This document shows, in pieces, positions 50,636 through 60,351 of a stretch of DNA of 64,000 nucleotides (position 1 is its first letter; the number at the start of each line of letters is the position of its first letter). The position numbers and the translations under genes are program-made. The DNA comes from Fundicoccus sp052116145 (GTDB lineage Bacteria > Bacillota > Bacilli > Lactobacillales > Aerococcaceae). The DNA lies in assembly GCF_052116145.1 (NCBI RefSeq), contig NZ_JBQKLQ010000002.1:186001-250000 (forward strand), given 5' to 3'. The notes under the pieces are model-generated. The model made no database searches. It was not told the DNA's origin and saw only the letters and a program-made list of their open reading frames with translations.

Positions 50636-53260
50636 TTACTCACCTTGCAAACTCGTGACATTTTTCTTTTCCTTCTGACGCTTCATGCGTAGCGTTAGAT
50701 ATTTCTCTACCTCTACGACTGAGAAGACAATCATACCGTTCGTGAAGATTAAAGCGTGTTGAATCCATGTTAAGTGAGTCGTGCCGATGATACCTTGCAT
50801 CATTGGTAAGCTTAAAACCGCCATTTGTAGTACGGCCAAGCAAGCAAATGAGACAAAGATGGCTTTGTTGCTGAACAAACTACGGTTTAAAGCTGGCTCA
50901 AGTAACTCGCGGCAGTTTAACATGTAGAATGCTTGCACCAAAACAATGCTTTGAAGTAACACGGTCTGTTGAACCACATGGCTGTCAAACTGCATCGCTA
51001 AGAAATAAGAAGGAACTGTGATTAATAATGATACGTAGAGGATTCTAAACACTGCGTATTTTGTCAAAATAGCCTCATTCGGCTGACGCGGGCTGCGCTC
51101 CATAATCTGTGAATGTGCGGGCTCGAATCCGAACGCATAAGATAAAGTTAACGTGCTGACCATGTTTACCCATAATATTTGTACCGGCGTTAGTGGTAGC
51201 GGCAAGTTGAACATCAGGGCTAGAATGACGACCAAACCTTGAGCTAATGCTGTTGGTAAGAAGAAATTAATGGTCTTCATTAAGTTATCGAAGATACGAC
51301 GTCCTTCTTTGACCGCTTTCGCAATCGTCGCAAAGTTGTCATCTGCTAATACCATGTCTGCAGCTTGCTTCGTTACTTCACTACCTTTGATACCCATCGC
51401 TACACCAATGTCGGCTTTCTTTAAGGCTGGTGCGTCATTTACACCGTCACCCGTCATCCCAACAATTTCACCTTGTTCCTGTAAAGCTGTCACGATACGT
51501 AATTTATGCTCTGGTGTCGTCCTTGCAAAAACGTCCACCTGCTTAACCGCCTCCGACAACTCAGCATCTGTCATATTATCTAAGTCTTTGCCTTCTAATA
51601 CATTACTAGTGTGTGCTAAACCAATTTGACGTCCAATCGCTCGGGCAGTCTCCTTATGGTCACCTGTAATCATCTTCACTACAATCCCTGCTTGTTGACA
51701 CTCTGCTACCGCTTGAATCGCTGACTCCTTTGGTGGGTCAATTAAGCCTGCCAAACCAACCATCTTCAAGTTACTTAAATTCTCATGACTTAATATTTGA
51801 CCTGGCTCGACCGTCTTCATCGCAAAACCTAGAATACGCTGCCCTTTACGTGCTAATTCATCCGCTGCTGCTAACCAAGCTGAGCGCTCCTCTTCACTAC
51901 TCATCTCAGCTAACTCTAACAAGACATCTGGCGCACCTTTAACAAAAATCACTTGTGACTCTGAAGACTCAGATGCCGGGTGCAACGTAGCCATATACTT
52001 GTAGGTAGAGCTAAAGGGTATTCGATCTAATTGTTGTAAATGAGCTACTTCCGTCTCAGCAGTATACTTCAACAAAGCTAACTCGGTTGGGTTCCCCTTT
52101 AACTCAGCCAGTGGCTGCTGTGGGTCACGGCGCAGATCTTGACAGTTATTCATAATTAACCGCAAGTTCGCCAAATCTGCCTCGCGCCCTTCAGCCGCAT
52201 TATTAGAAGAAGCACCCACACCTATTTGACTCGCCAACACTAAGTCCCTGACTTCCATCTGATTTTTTGTCAACGTTCCTGTCTTATCCGAACAGATAAC
52301 CGTCATCGATCCTAAACTCTCAACAGCTGGCATGCTTTTAATAATCGCTTGCTCGTCTGCCATCTCCTTAACACCCATCGATAAAATCATCGTAAGCACT
52401 GCTGGCAAGCCCTCCGGCACAACCGCCACGATTAAAGCAATTGCCGAAGCTAACAACATATCCAAGTCCATACCGAAACGGAAAATCGTGTAGAACACTA
52501 AGAACAAGATGAAGATGATCAAGCCTTTAAAAATCTGATGATTCAACTGATTCATCTTACGCACTAATGGTGTCGTCTGTTGTTGAACCGACTGTAAAGC
52601 CTGGTTAATTTTACCAACCTCAGTTTCAGCAGCGGTCGCTGTTACCACACCAACACCCGACCCCGCCAATACCAACGTACCAGAAAAAGCCATGTTGTTT
52701 CTGTCACCTAAAGGAATCTCCTCCACTAAGGAATCCGTCTGCTTCTCAACCGGTAAAGACTCACCCGTTAAGACCGCCTCCTCAATCACTAAGTCAAAGG
52801 TCTCCAACATCCTCAGGTCCGCCGGCACCACATCGCCACTCTTCAAGACCACTATATCTCCCACAACTAAACTCGACGCCTCAACTACCTGAGTGACATT
52901 CTCGGATAAAATGACCGCATTCGAGCTCATCATCTGCTTCAAACCATTCAACGATTCCTCAGCTTTACGCTCCTGCGCATAGCCAATCAAACCATTGATA
53001 ATCACAACCGCAAAGATGATCCACATTTCAACGAAACTACCCGTCAAACCCTTTAACACACCCGCAACAACCAACACTAACATCAATAAATCAACAAAGT
53101 GCTTCCCAACCTTTTTCCACAAAGGCTGAGCCGCTTTCGACGCTAACACATTCTCACCATCACGCGCCAAACGCTCAACCCTAACATCCTGAGTCAAACC
53201 CTCTTTACTCGTCTGCAACAACTCCATGACTTCGAATTTCGTCTTGTTATGCCACTTCAT
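50636..53260 (-). CDS. P2A-type calcium-transporting ATPase
   Basis: The 874-residue pump has the cation ATPase N-terminal domain, actuator TGESLPVEK, membrane motif VAVVPEGLPAVLT (PEGLP, typical of calcium and related pumps), phosphorylation site in CSDKTGTLT, KGAPDVLL and GDGVNDAPALKKADIGVAMG, and a C-terminal set of four membrane helices. It resembles LMCA1 and YloB-type Ca2+ exporters. It is a single gene of normal length. Its gap to the plus-strand oxidoreductase has no obvious site for the ATPase promoter that I could assign. Confidence 0.9.
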   Translation of the reverse strand: MKWHNKTKFEVMELLQTSKEGLTQDVRVERLARDGENVLASKAAQPLWKKVGKHFVDLLMLVLVVAGVLKGLTGSFVEMWIIFAVVIINGLIGYAQERKAEESLNGLKQMMSSNAVILSENVTQVVEASSLVVGDIVVLKSGDVVPADLRMLETFDLVIEEAVLTGESLPVEKQTDSLVEEIPLGDRNNMAFSGTLVLAGSGVGVVTATAAETEVGKINQALQSVQQQTTPLVRKMNQLNHQIFKGLIIFILFLVFYTIFRFGMDLDMLLASAIALIVAVVPEGLPAVLTMILSMGVKEMADEQAIIKSMPAVESLGSMTVICSDKTGTLTKNQMEVRDLVLASQIGVGASSNNAAEGREADLANLRLIMNNCQDLRRDPQQPLAELKGNPTELALLKYTAETEVAHLQQLDRIPFSSTYKYMATLHPASESSESQVIFVKGAPDVLLELAEMSSEEERSAWLAAADELARKGQRILGFAMKTVEPGQILSHENLSNLKMVGLAGLIDPPKESAIQAVAECQQAGIVVKMITGDHKETARAIGRQIGLAHTSNVLEGKDLDNMTDAELSEAVKQVDVFARTTPEHKLRIVTALQEQGEIVGMTGDGVNDAPALKKADIGVAMGIKGSEVTKQAADMVLADDNFATIAKAVKEGRRIFDNLMKTINFFLPTALAQGLVVILALMFNLPLPLTPVQILWVNMVSTLTLSYAFGFEPAHSQIMERSPRQPNEAILTKYAVFRILYVSLLITVPSYFLAMQFDSHVVQQTVLLQSIVLVQAFYMLNCRELLEPALNRSLFSNKAIFVSFACLAVLQMAVLSLPMMQGIIGTTHLTWIQHALIFTNGMIVFSVVEVEKYLTLRMKRQKEKKNVTSLQGE

Positions 53261-53478
53261 CCCATCAGTCCCCCTTCATTTATTTGAGCTAATGAAAGAA
53301 TTATATACCCACTAAACCCACTCCAACCCACAAAAATTGCAGTCCCCTATGCAAAATATGCCCCTAAAACTTCTTGTAAAGGCTACCATCATTACGCTAT
53401 TCACATCACAATAAAATAATTAACCTAGTAAATCTTTCAAGCCCCGCAAATAAACAAATTTACTCATCTTGATAGCCG

Positions 53479-53507
53479 TTGGCTCAAACATCCTGTAAAA
53501 TTATAGT
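53479..53507 (+). promoter_or_regulatory. Promoter of the second YhhX-like gene
   Basis: TTGGCT (53479-53484) and TATAGT (53502-53507) stand 17 bases apart. The ribosome binding site AAAGGAG follows 40 bases downstream. The 53261-53552 gap holds nothing else. Confidence 0.55.
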
Positions 53508-53552
53508 ATGAAGCACTTACAAAGTCTCGCAACACCGAAAGGAGTTTTATCC

Positions 53553-54563
53553 ATGTTAACCATCGCTTATATCGGAAACGGCAAAAGCACAAACCGTTAT
53601 CATCTACCCTTCGCGACTAAAGTAGCAGGGATCCAAATTAAAACCATCTACAACCGCAGTCTCAAGGACACTTGGTCGCCCCTTGAACATGTCGATTACA
53701 CGACTAATCTTCAAGATGTGCTTCTGGATCCAGCTATTCAACTTGTCGTCGTCTGCACACCTGCAAGCAGTCACTATGAATTCGCCAAAGCCTGCCTCGA
53801 ACATGGCAAACACGTTCTAGTAGAGAAGCCCTTTTGCGAAACTTCAACTCAAGCACGTGAACTCTTTGCGCTAGCCAAAGAAAAGCAATTATTTATCCAA
53901 TGTTACCAAAACCGCCGCTTCGACTCAGATTTCCTAACTGTACAACAAGTAATTGAAAGCCAAGCGCTCGGCGAACTGTTAGAAGTCGATATGCACTTTG
54001 ACTACTATCGTCCCGAAATACCTGAACATAGCACATTTTCAGCCGTTGACAGTTACTTATATGGGCACGGTTGTCATACGATTGATCAAGTCTTGTCTTA
54101 TTGGGGACAACCGGACGCGATTCATTATGACGTTCGTCAGCTACTTGGCCCAGGGCGTATGAATGATTATTTTGACTTAGATTTTTATTATGGCACGTTA
54201 AAAGTTTCCGTGAAATCTAGTTATTTCCGTTTGAAAGAACGTCCTAGCTTTGTTGTGTACGGTCAAGATGGCGTCTTTACAAAACAAACCAAAGACCGTC
54301 AAGAAGCAGACCTCAAACGTTTCTACATGCCAACAAATGACGATTTCGGCCTCGATCGACCTGAACATTACGGCATGCTGACTTATCTCGACCATAATGA
54401 TGAACCACAAGAAAAAGCCATTCCTTCGCAAACAGGCGACTACAGTCGTCTCTATGAAGGTGTCTACCAAAGCATCGTCCATGGTGCACCTAAAGTTGTT
54501 AAAGATGAAGAAACGATACTCTTGATGGAAATTCTAGAGAGCGGTATTAAAGGACTCAATTAA
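53553..54563 (+). CDS. Gfo/Idh/MocA family oxidoreductase, YhhX-like paralogue
   Basis: I choose ATG 53553 with AAAGGAG 9 bases upstream over a longer frame from 53508. The 336 residues match the protein at 30410 throughout, with MLTIAYIGNGKSTNRYHLPF identical in both, VLVEKPF, CYQNRRFDSDFLTVQ and GHGCHTIDQ. The largest changes are on the surface (for example the loop after the third beta strand) rather than at the cofactor site. The two may use different substrates. It is a single gene followed by a strong terminator. Confidence 0.85.
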   Translation: MLTIAYIGNGKSTNRYHLPFATKVAGIQIKTIYNRSLKDTWSPLEHVDYTTNLQDVLLDPAIQLVVVCTPASSHYEFAKACLEHGKHVLVEKPFCETSTQARELFALAKEKQLFIQCYQNRRFDSDFLTVQQVIESQALGELLEVDMHFDYYRPEIPEHSTFSAVDSYLYGHGCHTIDQVLSYWGQPDAIHYDVRQLLGPGRMNDYFDLDFYYGTLKVSVKSSYFRLKERPSFVVYGQDGVFTKQTKDRQEADLKRFYMPTNDDFGLDRPEHYGMLTYLDHNDEPQEKAIPSQTGDYSRLYEGVYQSIVHGAPKVVKDEETILLMEILESGIKGLN

Positions 54564-54568
54564 ACTAA

Positions 54569-54613
54569 AACAAGCGCGGTGCCTCACCTTAAGTGAACGC
54601 ACCGCGCTTGTTG
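54569..54613. terminator. Bidirectional terminator
   Basis: CAAGCGCGGTGC (54571-54582) pairs perfectly with GCACCGCGCTTG (54599-54610), with an inner TCAC/GTGA stem. The flanks are A-rich and T-rich. Confidence 0.85.
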
Positions 54614-54625
54614 TTTACTTAAACT

Positions 54626-54970
54626 CTACACAATCCTCGATACAGATGTCACATCTTCAATCTTTACGACTAAGTCAAACGGCTTTCTTTGTTTGACAGA
54701 CAGCTCCACCCAATCTTGATCCACTGCTTGGATTGTTACCTCTACCTTGCTAGATAAAGACATTAAATAGAATAATTGGCTTTCGATTTGGCAATCTAAA
54801 CCGATTAATGAATGGAGGCGTTCTACCAATTCTGCCCTTTGGTTCAATAACTCCATCTGTTCTTTTGCTTTTGATTCTTGATAATTTGGCTCCTTACTTT
54901 TAAAGAGTTCAATCAAATCATCCAAACGAGTAAAAATCATAATTGCGAAGACGATTATAAATAACCACAT
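54626..54970 (-). CDS. Small membrane-anchored protein paired with an XRE regulator
   Basis: The 114-residue product has one N-terminal membrane segment (1-16) followed by a charged, helical region and a beta-rich end (VEVTIQAVDQDWVELSV, PFDLVVKIEDVTSVSRIV). No family is recognised. It begins 2 bases after the stop of the XRE gene, so the pair is certainly co-transcribed. The C-terminal part resembles the C-terminal part of the XRE protein in style (both end in strands around the word IEDV/LKDI), suggesting a common small domain that could interact. Inference only. Confidence 0.6.
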   Translation of the reverse strand: MWLFIIVFAIMIFTRLDDLIELFKSKEPNYQESKAKEQMELLNQRAELVERLHSLIGLDCQIESQLFYLMSLSSKVEVTIQAVDQDWVELSVKQRKPFDLVVKIEDVTSVSRIV

Positions 54971-54972
54971 TC

Positions 54973-55410
54973 TTATATCACCTCTTCTTTAAAGCCATTG
55001 ATATCTTTTAACATAAAGACACGTTCGATTCTTTGTTTTCCTTCATCAATAATCACCTTTAAACTATGTTCACTTACATCGATTACCTCACAGTTTTTCA
55101 CTTCTGTACGGCTAACAGACATCCAAGCATCTGAACTTGGATTAAGAAATACAGAAACTGTTTGACCAATAAAAGCCTTGAGTATCGGACTTACTGTTTT
55201 GGCTTGTCGAATTTTTTCCCCTACCATTTCATCTAAGGAAACATCGAATAAGTTGGATAACTCGACTGCTTTATCCAATGCTGGCTGTGCTGTGCCGTTT
55301 TCCCAGTTTGAAATGGTTTGTCGCGAGACTTCTAATTTTTCAGCTAACTCTTCTTGCGAGTAAGCGAACTCTTTTCTTAATTGAAATACTTTTTCACTAA
55401 ATGTCGTCAT
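54973..55410 (-). CDS. XRE family transcriptional regulator
   Basis: The start is ATG 55410 behind AGGAGGTAAG. Residues 6-60 form a Cro/C1-type helix-turn-helix (KVFQLRKEFAYSQEELAEKL, then VSRQTISNWENGTAQPALD). The last 65 residues are a small beta-rich domain. The length is 145 residues. It is encoded with a small membrane protein, so a signal-responsive regulator with a membrane partner is possible. Target genes are unknown. Confidence 0.85.
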   Translation of the reverse strand: MTTFSEKVFQLRKEFAYSQEELAEKLEVSRQTISNWENGTAQPALDKAVELSNLFDVSLDEMVGEKIRQAKTVSPILKAFIGQTVSVFLNPSSDAWMSVSRTEVKNCEVIDVSEHSLKVIIDEGKQRIERVFMLKDINGFKEEVI

Positions 55411-55912
55411 AATTCTCTTACCTCCTGATAAAAACATACAATACTAGCCGATTATTGACTACCAAATGTCCTATTCATTTGCGCAAATATTCTTAACATT
55501 TGGCTAAAATCCTGTTTTAATGGGATTTATTAATGGCAATAAAGTCTAATGTCATTTTACACGAGTTCCTGACCATTTACATGACAAAGCTTTTTATAAC
55601 TCAGCCAAAATACATTTAATATGCCTAACGGTATTAAATCTAATTCCACCGACAATTGGTTGCTGCTAACGTTATAATATATCGCGACTTTTCTTGTGTA
55701 GCTCTCCATAAAGGTTTTTCATGTGGTATATTTGGTACCCCGTGTTGTTTCTCTATCTGCGAGAAAAGTGAATTATTCAGAGCCTAGTCGATTGAGCTGG
55801 AAAGCACGAACACCTGTGAAGCTTTGAAAGCGATCACCACCTTGTAAAATCACTACAGTGAGCAAGGCATACATGCTATGAAATCACTTTAAAACTTTAT
55901 AATTCCTTACAA
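55411..55912. other. Gap with a possible gene remnant
   Basis: Most of this 500-base stretch shows nothing. On the minus strand 55874-55773 a 33-residue frame (MYALLTVVILQGGDRFQSFT, ending FQLNRLGSE) looks protein-like but has no ribosome binding site; it may be a relic of a larger gene. No mobile element ends are visible. Confidence 0.35.
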
Positions 55913-55947
55913 AATAAAAAACACACGCAAGAAAAGTTGCGTGTGTC
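55913..55947 (-). terminator. Terminator of the sulfur operon
   Basis: ACACACGCAA and TTGCGTGTGT form a 10-bp stem with a 6-base loop. A run of T residues follows on the minus strand. Confidence 0.85.
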
Positions 55948-55989
55948 AAAACGTCGGGTTGGAAATTTTGGATAAATTAGGACGTTTTT

Positions 55990-56763
55990 TTATTTTATTT
56001 TGTCAAAAATGAGTTTTTCTAATCGATGAAAATTATGATCTTTGACGTCTGAGTTACCATTCGCCAAGATTTGTCGAGAATAATCGACATCAATTTTATC
56101 AATTATCTGTCCCGGTTCCTTACCCATGACATAGATGCTAGTTCCGAGGAGAAGTGCTTCTTCTATATCATGCGTAATTAAAAGAATCGTTTGATCATTG
56201 ATTGCCCACATTTGACGAATAAAATCTTGAAGTAGTTTTCGTGTCAGCGAATCAAGTGCGCTGAAAGGTTCATCCATTAAGATAATTTCTGGATGGTTCG
56301 CCATCGTTTGGGCGAAAGCAACTCTTTGTTGCATACCACCTGATAATTGACTTGGATGATACTCACGATATTTTTCTAGTTGGACGATATCTAGTAATTG
56401 ATTAACAATATTATTTATTTCATCTTGAGGTAAGCCACGCACGGTTGGGCCATAAGCAATGTTCTTTTCAACCGTTAACCAAGGATATAGGCTTGAATGT
56501 TGAAAAACAACTCCGCGATGCCAATCTGGTTTTGTAATCATTTCACCTTTAATCAAGGCTGTGCCTGAAGATACCGGCTGATATCCAGCAATGATATTTA
56601 ATAAACTAGTTTTTCCGCAACCAGAGGGCCCAATAATACAAACAAATTCACCAGAATTAATTGTCAAATCTATGTCTTTAAGCACATGATTTTTTGTCGT
56701 ATTTTGGTCGAAATTTAAGTTTACTGCTATTAGTTGAATTAAGTCTGTTGCTTGTTCAAACAT
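55990..56763 (-). CDS. ABC transporter ATPase, sulfonate/taurine type
   Basis: The start is ATG 56763 (MFEQATDLIQL) with AGGTAGG upstream; the longer frame overlaps the previous gene. The 257-residue ATPase has Walker A GPSGCGKTS, signature LSGGMQQR, Walker B ILMDEPFSALD and the switch histidine in LITHD. It belongs to the SsuB/TauB group. It begins 10 bases after the fused permease and binding protein gene and powers it. It is the last gene of the sulfur operon. Confidence 0.9.
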   Translation of the reverse strand: MFEQATDLIQLIAVNLNFDQNTTKNHVLKDIDLTINSGEFVCIIGPSGCGKTSLLNIIAGYQPVSSGTALIKGEMITKPDWHRGVVFQHSSLYPWLTVEKNIAYGPTVRGLPQDEINNIVNQLLDIVQLEKYREYHPSQLSGGMQQRVAFAQTMANHPEIILMDEPFSALDSLTRKLLQDFIRQMWAINDQTILLITHDIEEALLLGTSIYVMGKEPGQIIDKIDVDYSRQILANGNSDVKDHNFHRLEKLIFDKIK

Positions 56764-56773
56764 ATTAGGGCAC

Positions 56774-58579
56774 CTACCTTTCATTGGTTTCAATAGTTTC
56801 AATATAACTAGTATTGATGAAATCTCGAATAGCTGTTTCGGATGGTTTAACTGTGATTGATTGATTATCATAAAGAAAAGCAATCGTGCGTTCAAACGTT
56901 TTAACCATCGTACCATTCTCTGGTTCAGTACCTAAGAGCGCTTCAGCCAGTTGTTCTTCTTTCGATACCCATTGACTCATCGCCATTTGGTCTTTCACTT
57001 CGGCTTCTGATAGCTCTAATGACTGAGCTACTGCAGACACCACGTTTTCTTCATTCTGACGGTAACTCTTGACGGCTCGGTCCAATGCTTGGATATAGCA
57101 GACTACATACTCAGGGTGCGTCTCTGCAAATTCTTTATGTACGAGTCCAATATTGTACGTTCCGAAGCCAGCTGTATTTAATTCTTGGCTGTCAATCAAG
57201 GTACGTCCTGTCGCTTTTAGTTCTGTTAGCGTCGGTTCCCAAGTATAAGCACCGTCGATATCTCCACGTTGCCAAGCAGCGACAATATCTTTTGTTTCCA
57301 TATCTAATAACGTCACTTGATCTGCTAAGCCCACCATGTTTAATACATTTAGTAAGCTGTAATGGCTCGTCGAGCTAAATGGCGTCGCGATTTTTGAACC
57401 AGCTAAGTCTTCTAGAGTTTTATAGTCTGAATGTTCTTGAACAACTAAGGCTTCATTCTCCCCAAGAATATCATGGACCCAAATCAATTCTGCCGGAATA
57501 TCACTGGCTAAGGCAACAATGCCATTCGTATAACCCATTTCAACAAATTCAACACTCCCTGAAAGTAAGGCTTGATTAGCCGCTACACCCGAGTCAAAGA
57601 ATATATACTCTAAATCAACATCTATATCACTAAACGCTTCTTCGAAATACCCCATCGAAATTGCGACTTGTTTGTCATTGGGCACTCGAATCGTACCAAT
57701 CCGAATCAACGTCTGATTACCCCAAGACACTCCTTGCGACAAACCAAAAACTAAGGACAGTAAAACTATCACCGCCAGAATAACCGTTAGTAACTTACTT
57801 GAGGTTTTCTGCTCATCGAGATATTGCCAATAAATTAATCGTCGCTCTATTTTTTTCAACAAAGAATTTAAAGCAATACCTGTCACACCCATCAAGATGA
57901 TCCCTACAAACATCACATCACTTTTCAAATATCGCGAAGCATCAATAACCATCCATCCGATACCTGATGTCGAGGCAACCATCTCAGAAGATATTAGAGT
58001 CGTATAAGCAACACCTACTGCAGTTTGAATACCGGTCATAATATGTGGTAACGTTGCTGGAATAATAATCGTTTGAAATATTTGTTTACGTGATGCACCT
58101 AACGATTTAGCATTACGAATATAATTCTCATCTACTTGTCCAACTGCGTTCACACTAGAAATATAAATTGGAGCAAAAGCCGCTAAAAACAAGAGTAAAA
58201 TCTTTGAGGATTCACCAATTCCAAACCATAAAATCAACAAGGTATAATAGGCTAACGGCGGTAAAGGACGATAAAATTGAATAAAAGAATCCAATACTTC
58301 GCGTATTTTGCTGGAGAAACCACTCAGTAATCCCAATGGTACACCTAGTAAAACCGCACCTACACTCGCAATGATTAAGCGGTAACCACTAATCGCTAAA
58401 TGATAAAGCAAAGAATTTCCATTATAGCCGTTTTTGACCAAGCTTCCAAATGCACGAATGACAGCAAGTGGAGAAGGGATTAAACTACTCACTACCCAAC
58501 CGGTTTCTGTTACAATAAACCACGCTAATAGCACGACCATCCATGCCATATAGGTGCCTGTTGCGTATCTTTTTTTCAT
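56774..58579 (-). CDS. Fused ABC permease and substrate-binding protein, sulfonate/taurine type
   Basis: Residues 1-255 are an SsuC/TauC-type permease with six membrane helices and the EAA loop NAKSLGASRKQIFQTIIIPA. A further membrane segment at about 262-285 (LLTVILAVIVLLSLVFGLSQ) joins it to a TauA/SsuA-type binding domain (about 290-600), which begins TLIRIGTIRVPNDKQVAISM. The binding domain is thus tethered to the outer face, replacing the lipid anchor. The same solution is known from OpuA-type transporters, and here the family is the sulfonate one. Its neighbours point to a sulfur compound as substrate; the exact ligand is unknown. Confidence 0.88.
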   Translation of the reverse strand: MKKRYATGTYMAWMVVLLAWFIVTETGWVVSSLIPSPLAVIRAFGSLVKNGYNGNSLLYHLAISGYRLIIASVGAVLLGVPLGLLSGFSSKIREVLDSFIQFYRPLPPLAYYTLLILWFGIGESSKILLLFLAAFAPIYISSVNAVGQVDENYIRNAKSLGASRKQIFQTIIIPATLPHIMTGIQTAVGVAYTTLISSEMVASTSGIGWMVIDASRYLKSDVMFVGIILMGVTGIALNSLLKKIERRLIYWQYLDEQKTSSKLLTVILAVIVLLSLVFGLSQGVSWGNQTLIRIGTIRVPNDKQVAISMGYFEEAFSDIDVDLEYIFFDSGVAANQALLSGSVEFVEMGYTNGIVALASDIPAELIWVHDILGENEALVVQEHSDYKTLEDLAGSKIATPFSSTSHYSLLNVLNMVGLADQVTLLDMETKDIVAAWQRGDIDGAYTWEPTLTELKATGRTLIDSQELNTAGFGTYNIGLVHKEFAETHPEYVVCYIQALDRAVKSYRQNEENVVSAVAQSLELSEAEVKDQMAMSQWVSKEEQLAEALLGTEPENGTMVKTFERTIAFLYDNQSITVKPSETAIRDFINTSYIETIETNER

Positions 58580-58620
58580 TTAATCTCCCCCTTGGCACTC
58601 TAGCGAAACTCTTTGTTAAA

Positions 58621-60327
58621 TTAACCAAGTAGTGTGAAACGATAATCAGTCACAATCGGTTCTCTACCTAAAGTCACATCATTGAAATACTCGTATAAAC
58701 TAATCCCCAAGAATGACCCTTGGATGTTGTATACCTGTTCATAACCTAGATTAGTCAAAGCATTTGTCATAAAGTAACTTCTTTGACCTGATAAACAATG
58801 AATATAAACAGGAACATCTGTTGGTATTTCGTCTAAGCGTTGTCTAAATTCAGTCAGCGGTATATTGACCGCCCCTTTCAAATGTCCTTCCGCAAACTCA
58901 TCTGCTTCACGCGCATCAATAATAAACGCTTCTGCCTCTACCAATTCACGAACTGCAGTCACAGGTACTTGTTTGTAAACACCATTTAAGACATTCAAAC
59001 CGACAAGACCAGCGTTGTTGACAACATCTTTAGCAGTACCATACAGCGGTGAATAAGCAAATTCCATTTCTCTTAAATCTTCTAAGGTTCCGCCTAGCAT
59101 AATTGCTGTCGCAATCACATCAACTCGTTTATCTACATTACCTTTACCAATTGCCTGAGCACCTAGTATTTCACCAGTTGGCACAGCATAAACTAATTTA
59201 AAGTGAAGTGGATTAGCATCTGGCATTAAGCCTACTTTATCCTTAGGTATTAAGTTTGCAGTTTCGTACTCGATGCCAGCACGTTGACATTCTTTTTCAT
59301 TCAAACCTGTACAAGCAGCATTTAAGTCAAATACTTGTAACACTGAAGATCCAATCACGCCAGTATTACGATAAGTTTTGCCGTACATATGATCAGCTGC
59401 TGCACGTGCTTGTCTTTGGGCAGGACCTGCTAAAGCAAGACGTGTCTTCTTACGAGTAATTAGGTGAGTAACCTCAATGGCATCACCTACCGCATAAATG
59501 TGCGGATTAGATGTTTGATAATGGTGATTTACTAAGATTCCACCAGTTTCACCAATCGCTAAATTCGCTGCTTTAGCTAATTGTGTTTCTGGAGCTACAC
59601 CGATTGCCATAATCACCGCGCCCGCTTCAACTTCTTTACCCGATTGTAGGACGACTTTTGAGTCGGTAATTTCTGCCGCACTTTCATTGACATATAAATC
59701 AACCCCATGGTCCATTATTTCCTTATGTAAAATTTGGGCCATGTCATAATCAAAGGGTTGCATCACTTGATCTGAACCTTCAATCACAGCCACCTCAACA
59801 CCTTGTAAGCGTAAGTTTTCCGCAACTTCTAAGCCAATAAAACCAGCTCCGACTACAGCAACTTTACTTATTGAGTTGTTTGTTAAGTAACGCTTAATTC
59901 GATCAATATCCACTACATTACGTACTGTAAACACATGCCCCTGTTCAATCCCTTTTATTGAACGAGGTAGAATAGGTGAGGCTCCAGGTGAAAGTACCAA
60001 TTTATCATATGATTCCATTACTACTTCGCCAGTTAGTAAGTTTTTAATCTCAATGTTTTTATCCTTTGGATGAACTAGCGTTACTTCATGTTGAACTTTA
60101 ACTTCAATATTATATTGTTCTTTAAAATCTTGTGGCGTCATAAGAACTAGCTCATCAGCTGTTTCAACTATCCCACTTAAATGAAAAGGTAATGCACAGT
60201 TCGAAAACGACACATGAGGGCCACGTTCGTAAATAATAATGTCCGCTGTCTCATCCAAACGTCGAATACGTGCAGCTGTCGAAGCTCCACCCGCTACGCC
60301 GCCCACAACTAAATATCTTTTTCTCAC
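58621..60327 (-). CDS. CoA-disulfide reductase with C-terminal rhodanese domain
   Basis: The 568-residue flavoprotein has the FAD motif VVGGVAGGASTAAR, the single redox Cys44 in SFSNCALPF (as in CoA-disulfide reductases), an NAD motif VVGAGFIGLEVAE at about 150 and the dimerisation domain. A rhodanese domain follows (about 470-568) with active-site Cys511 in HCLSGQR. Such CoADR-Rhd enzymes reduce CoA disulfides or persulfides and polysulfides. In this operon it probably handles sulfane sulfur from thiosulfate or from the imported compound. It lies 24 bases after the transporter gene. Confidence 0.9.
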   Translation of the reverse strand: MRKRYLVVGGVAGGASTAARIRRLDETADIIIYERGPHVSFSNCALPFHLSGIVETADELVLMTPQDFKEQYNIEVKVQHEVTLVHPKDKNIEIKNLLTGEVVMESYDKLVLSPGASPILPRSIKGIEQGHVFTVRNVVDIDRIKRYLTNNSISKVAVVGAGFIGLEVAENLRLQGVEVAVIEGSDQVMQPFDYDMAQILHKEIMDHGVDLYVNESAAEITDSKVVLQSGKEVEAGAVIMAIGVAPETQLAKAANLAIGETGGILVNHHYQTSNPHIYAVGDAIEVTHLITRKKTRLALAGPAQRQARAAADHMYGKTYRNTGVIGSSVLQVFDLNAACTGLNEKECQRAGIEYETANLIPKDKVGLMPDANPLHFKLVYAVPTGEILGAQAIGKGNVDKRVDVIATAIMLGGTLEDLREMEFAYSPLYGTAKDVVNNAGLVGLNVLNGVYKQVPVTAVRELVEAEAFIIDAREADEFAEGHLKGAVNIPLTEFRQRLDEIPTDVPVYIHCLSGQRSYFMTNALTNLGYEQVYNIQGSFLGISLYEYFNDVTLGREPIVTDYRFTLLG

Positions 60328-60351
60328 AATTAATTCCTCCTATAGATATTG

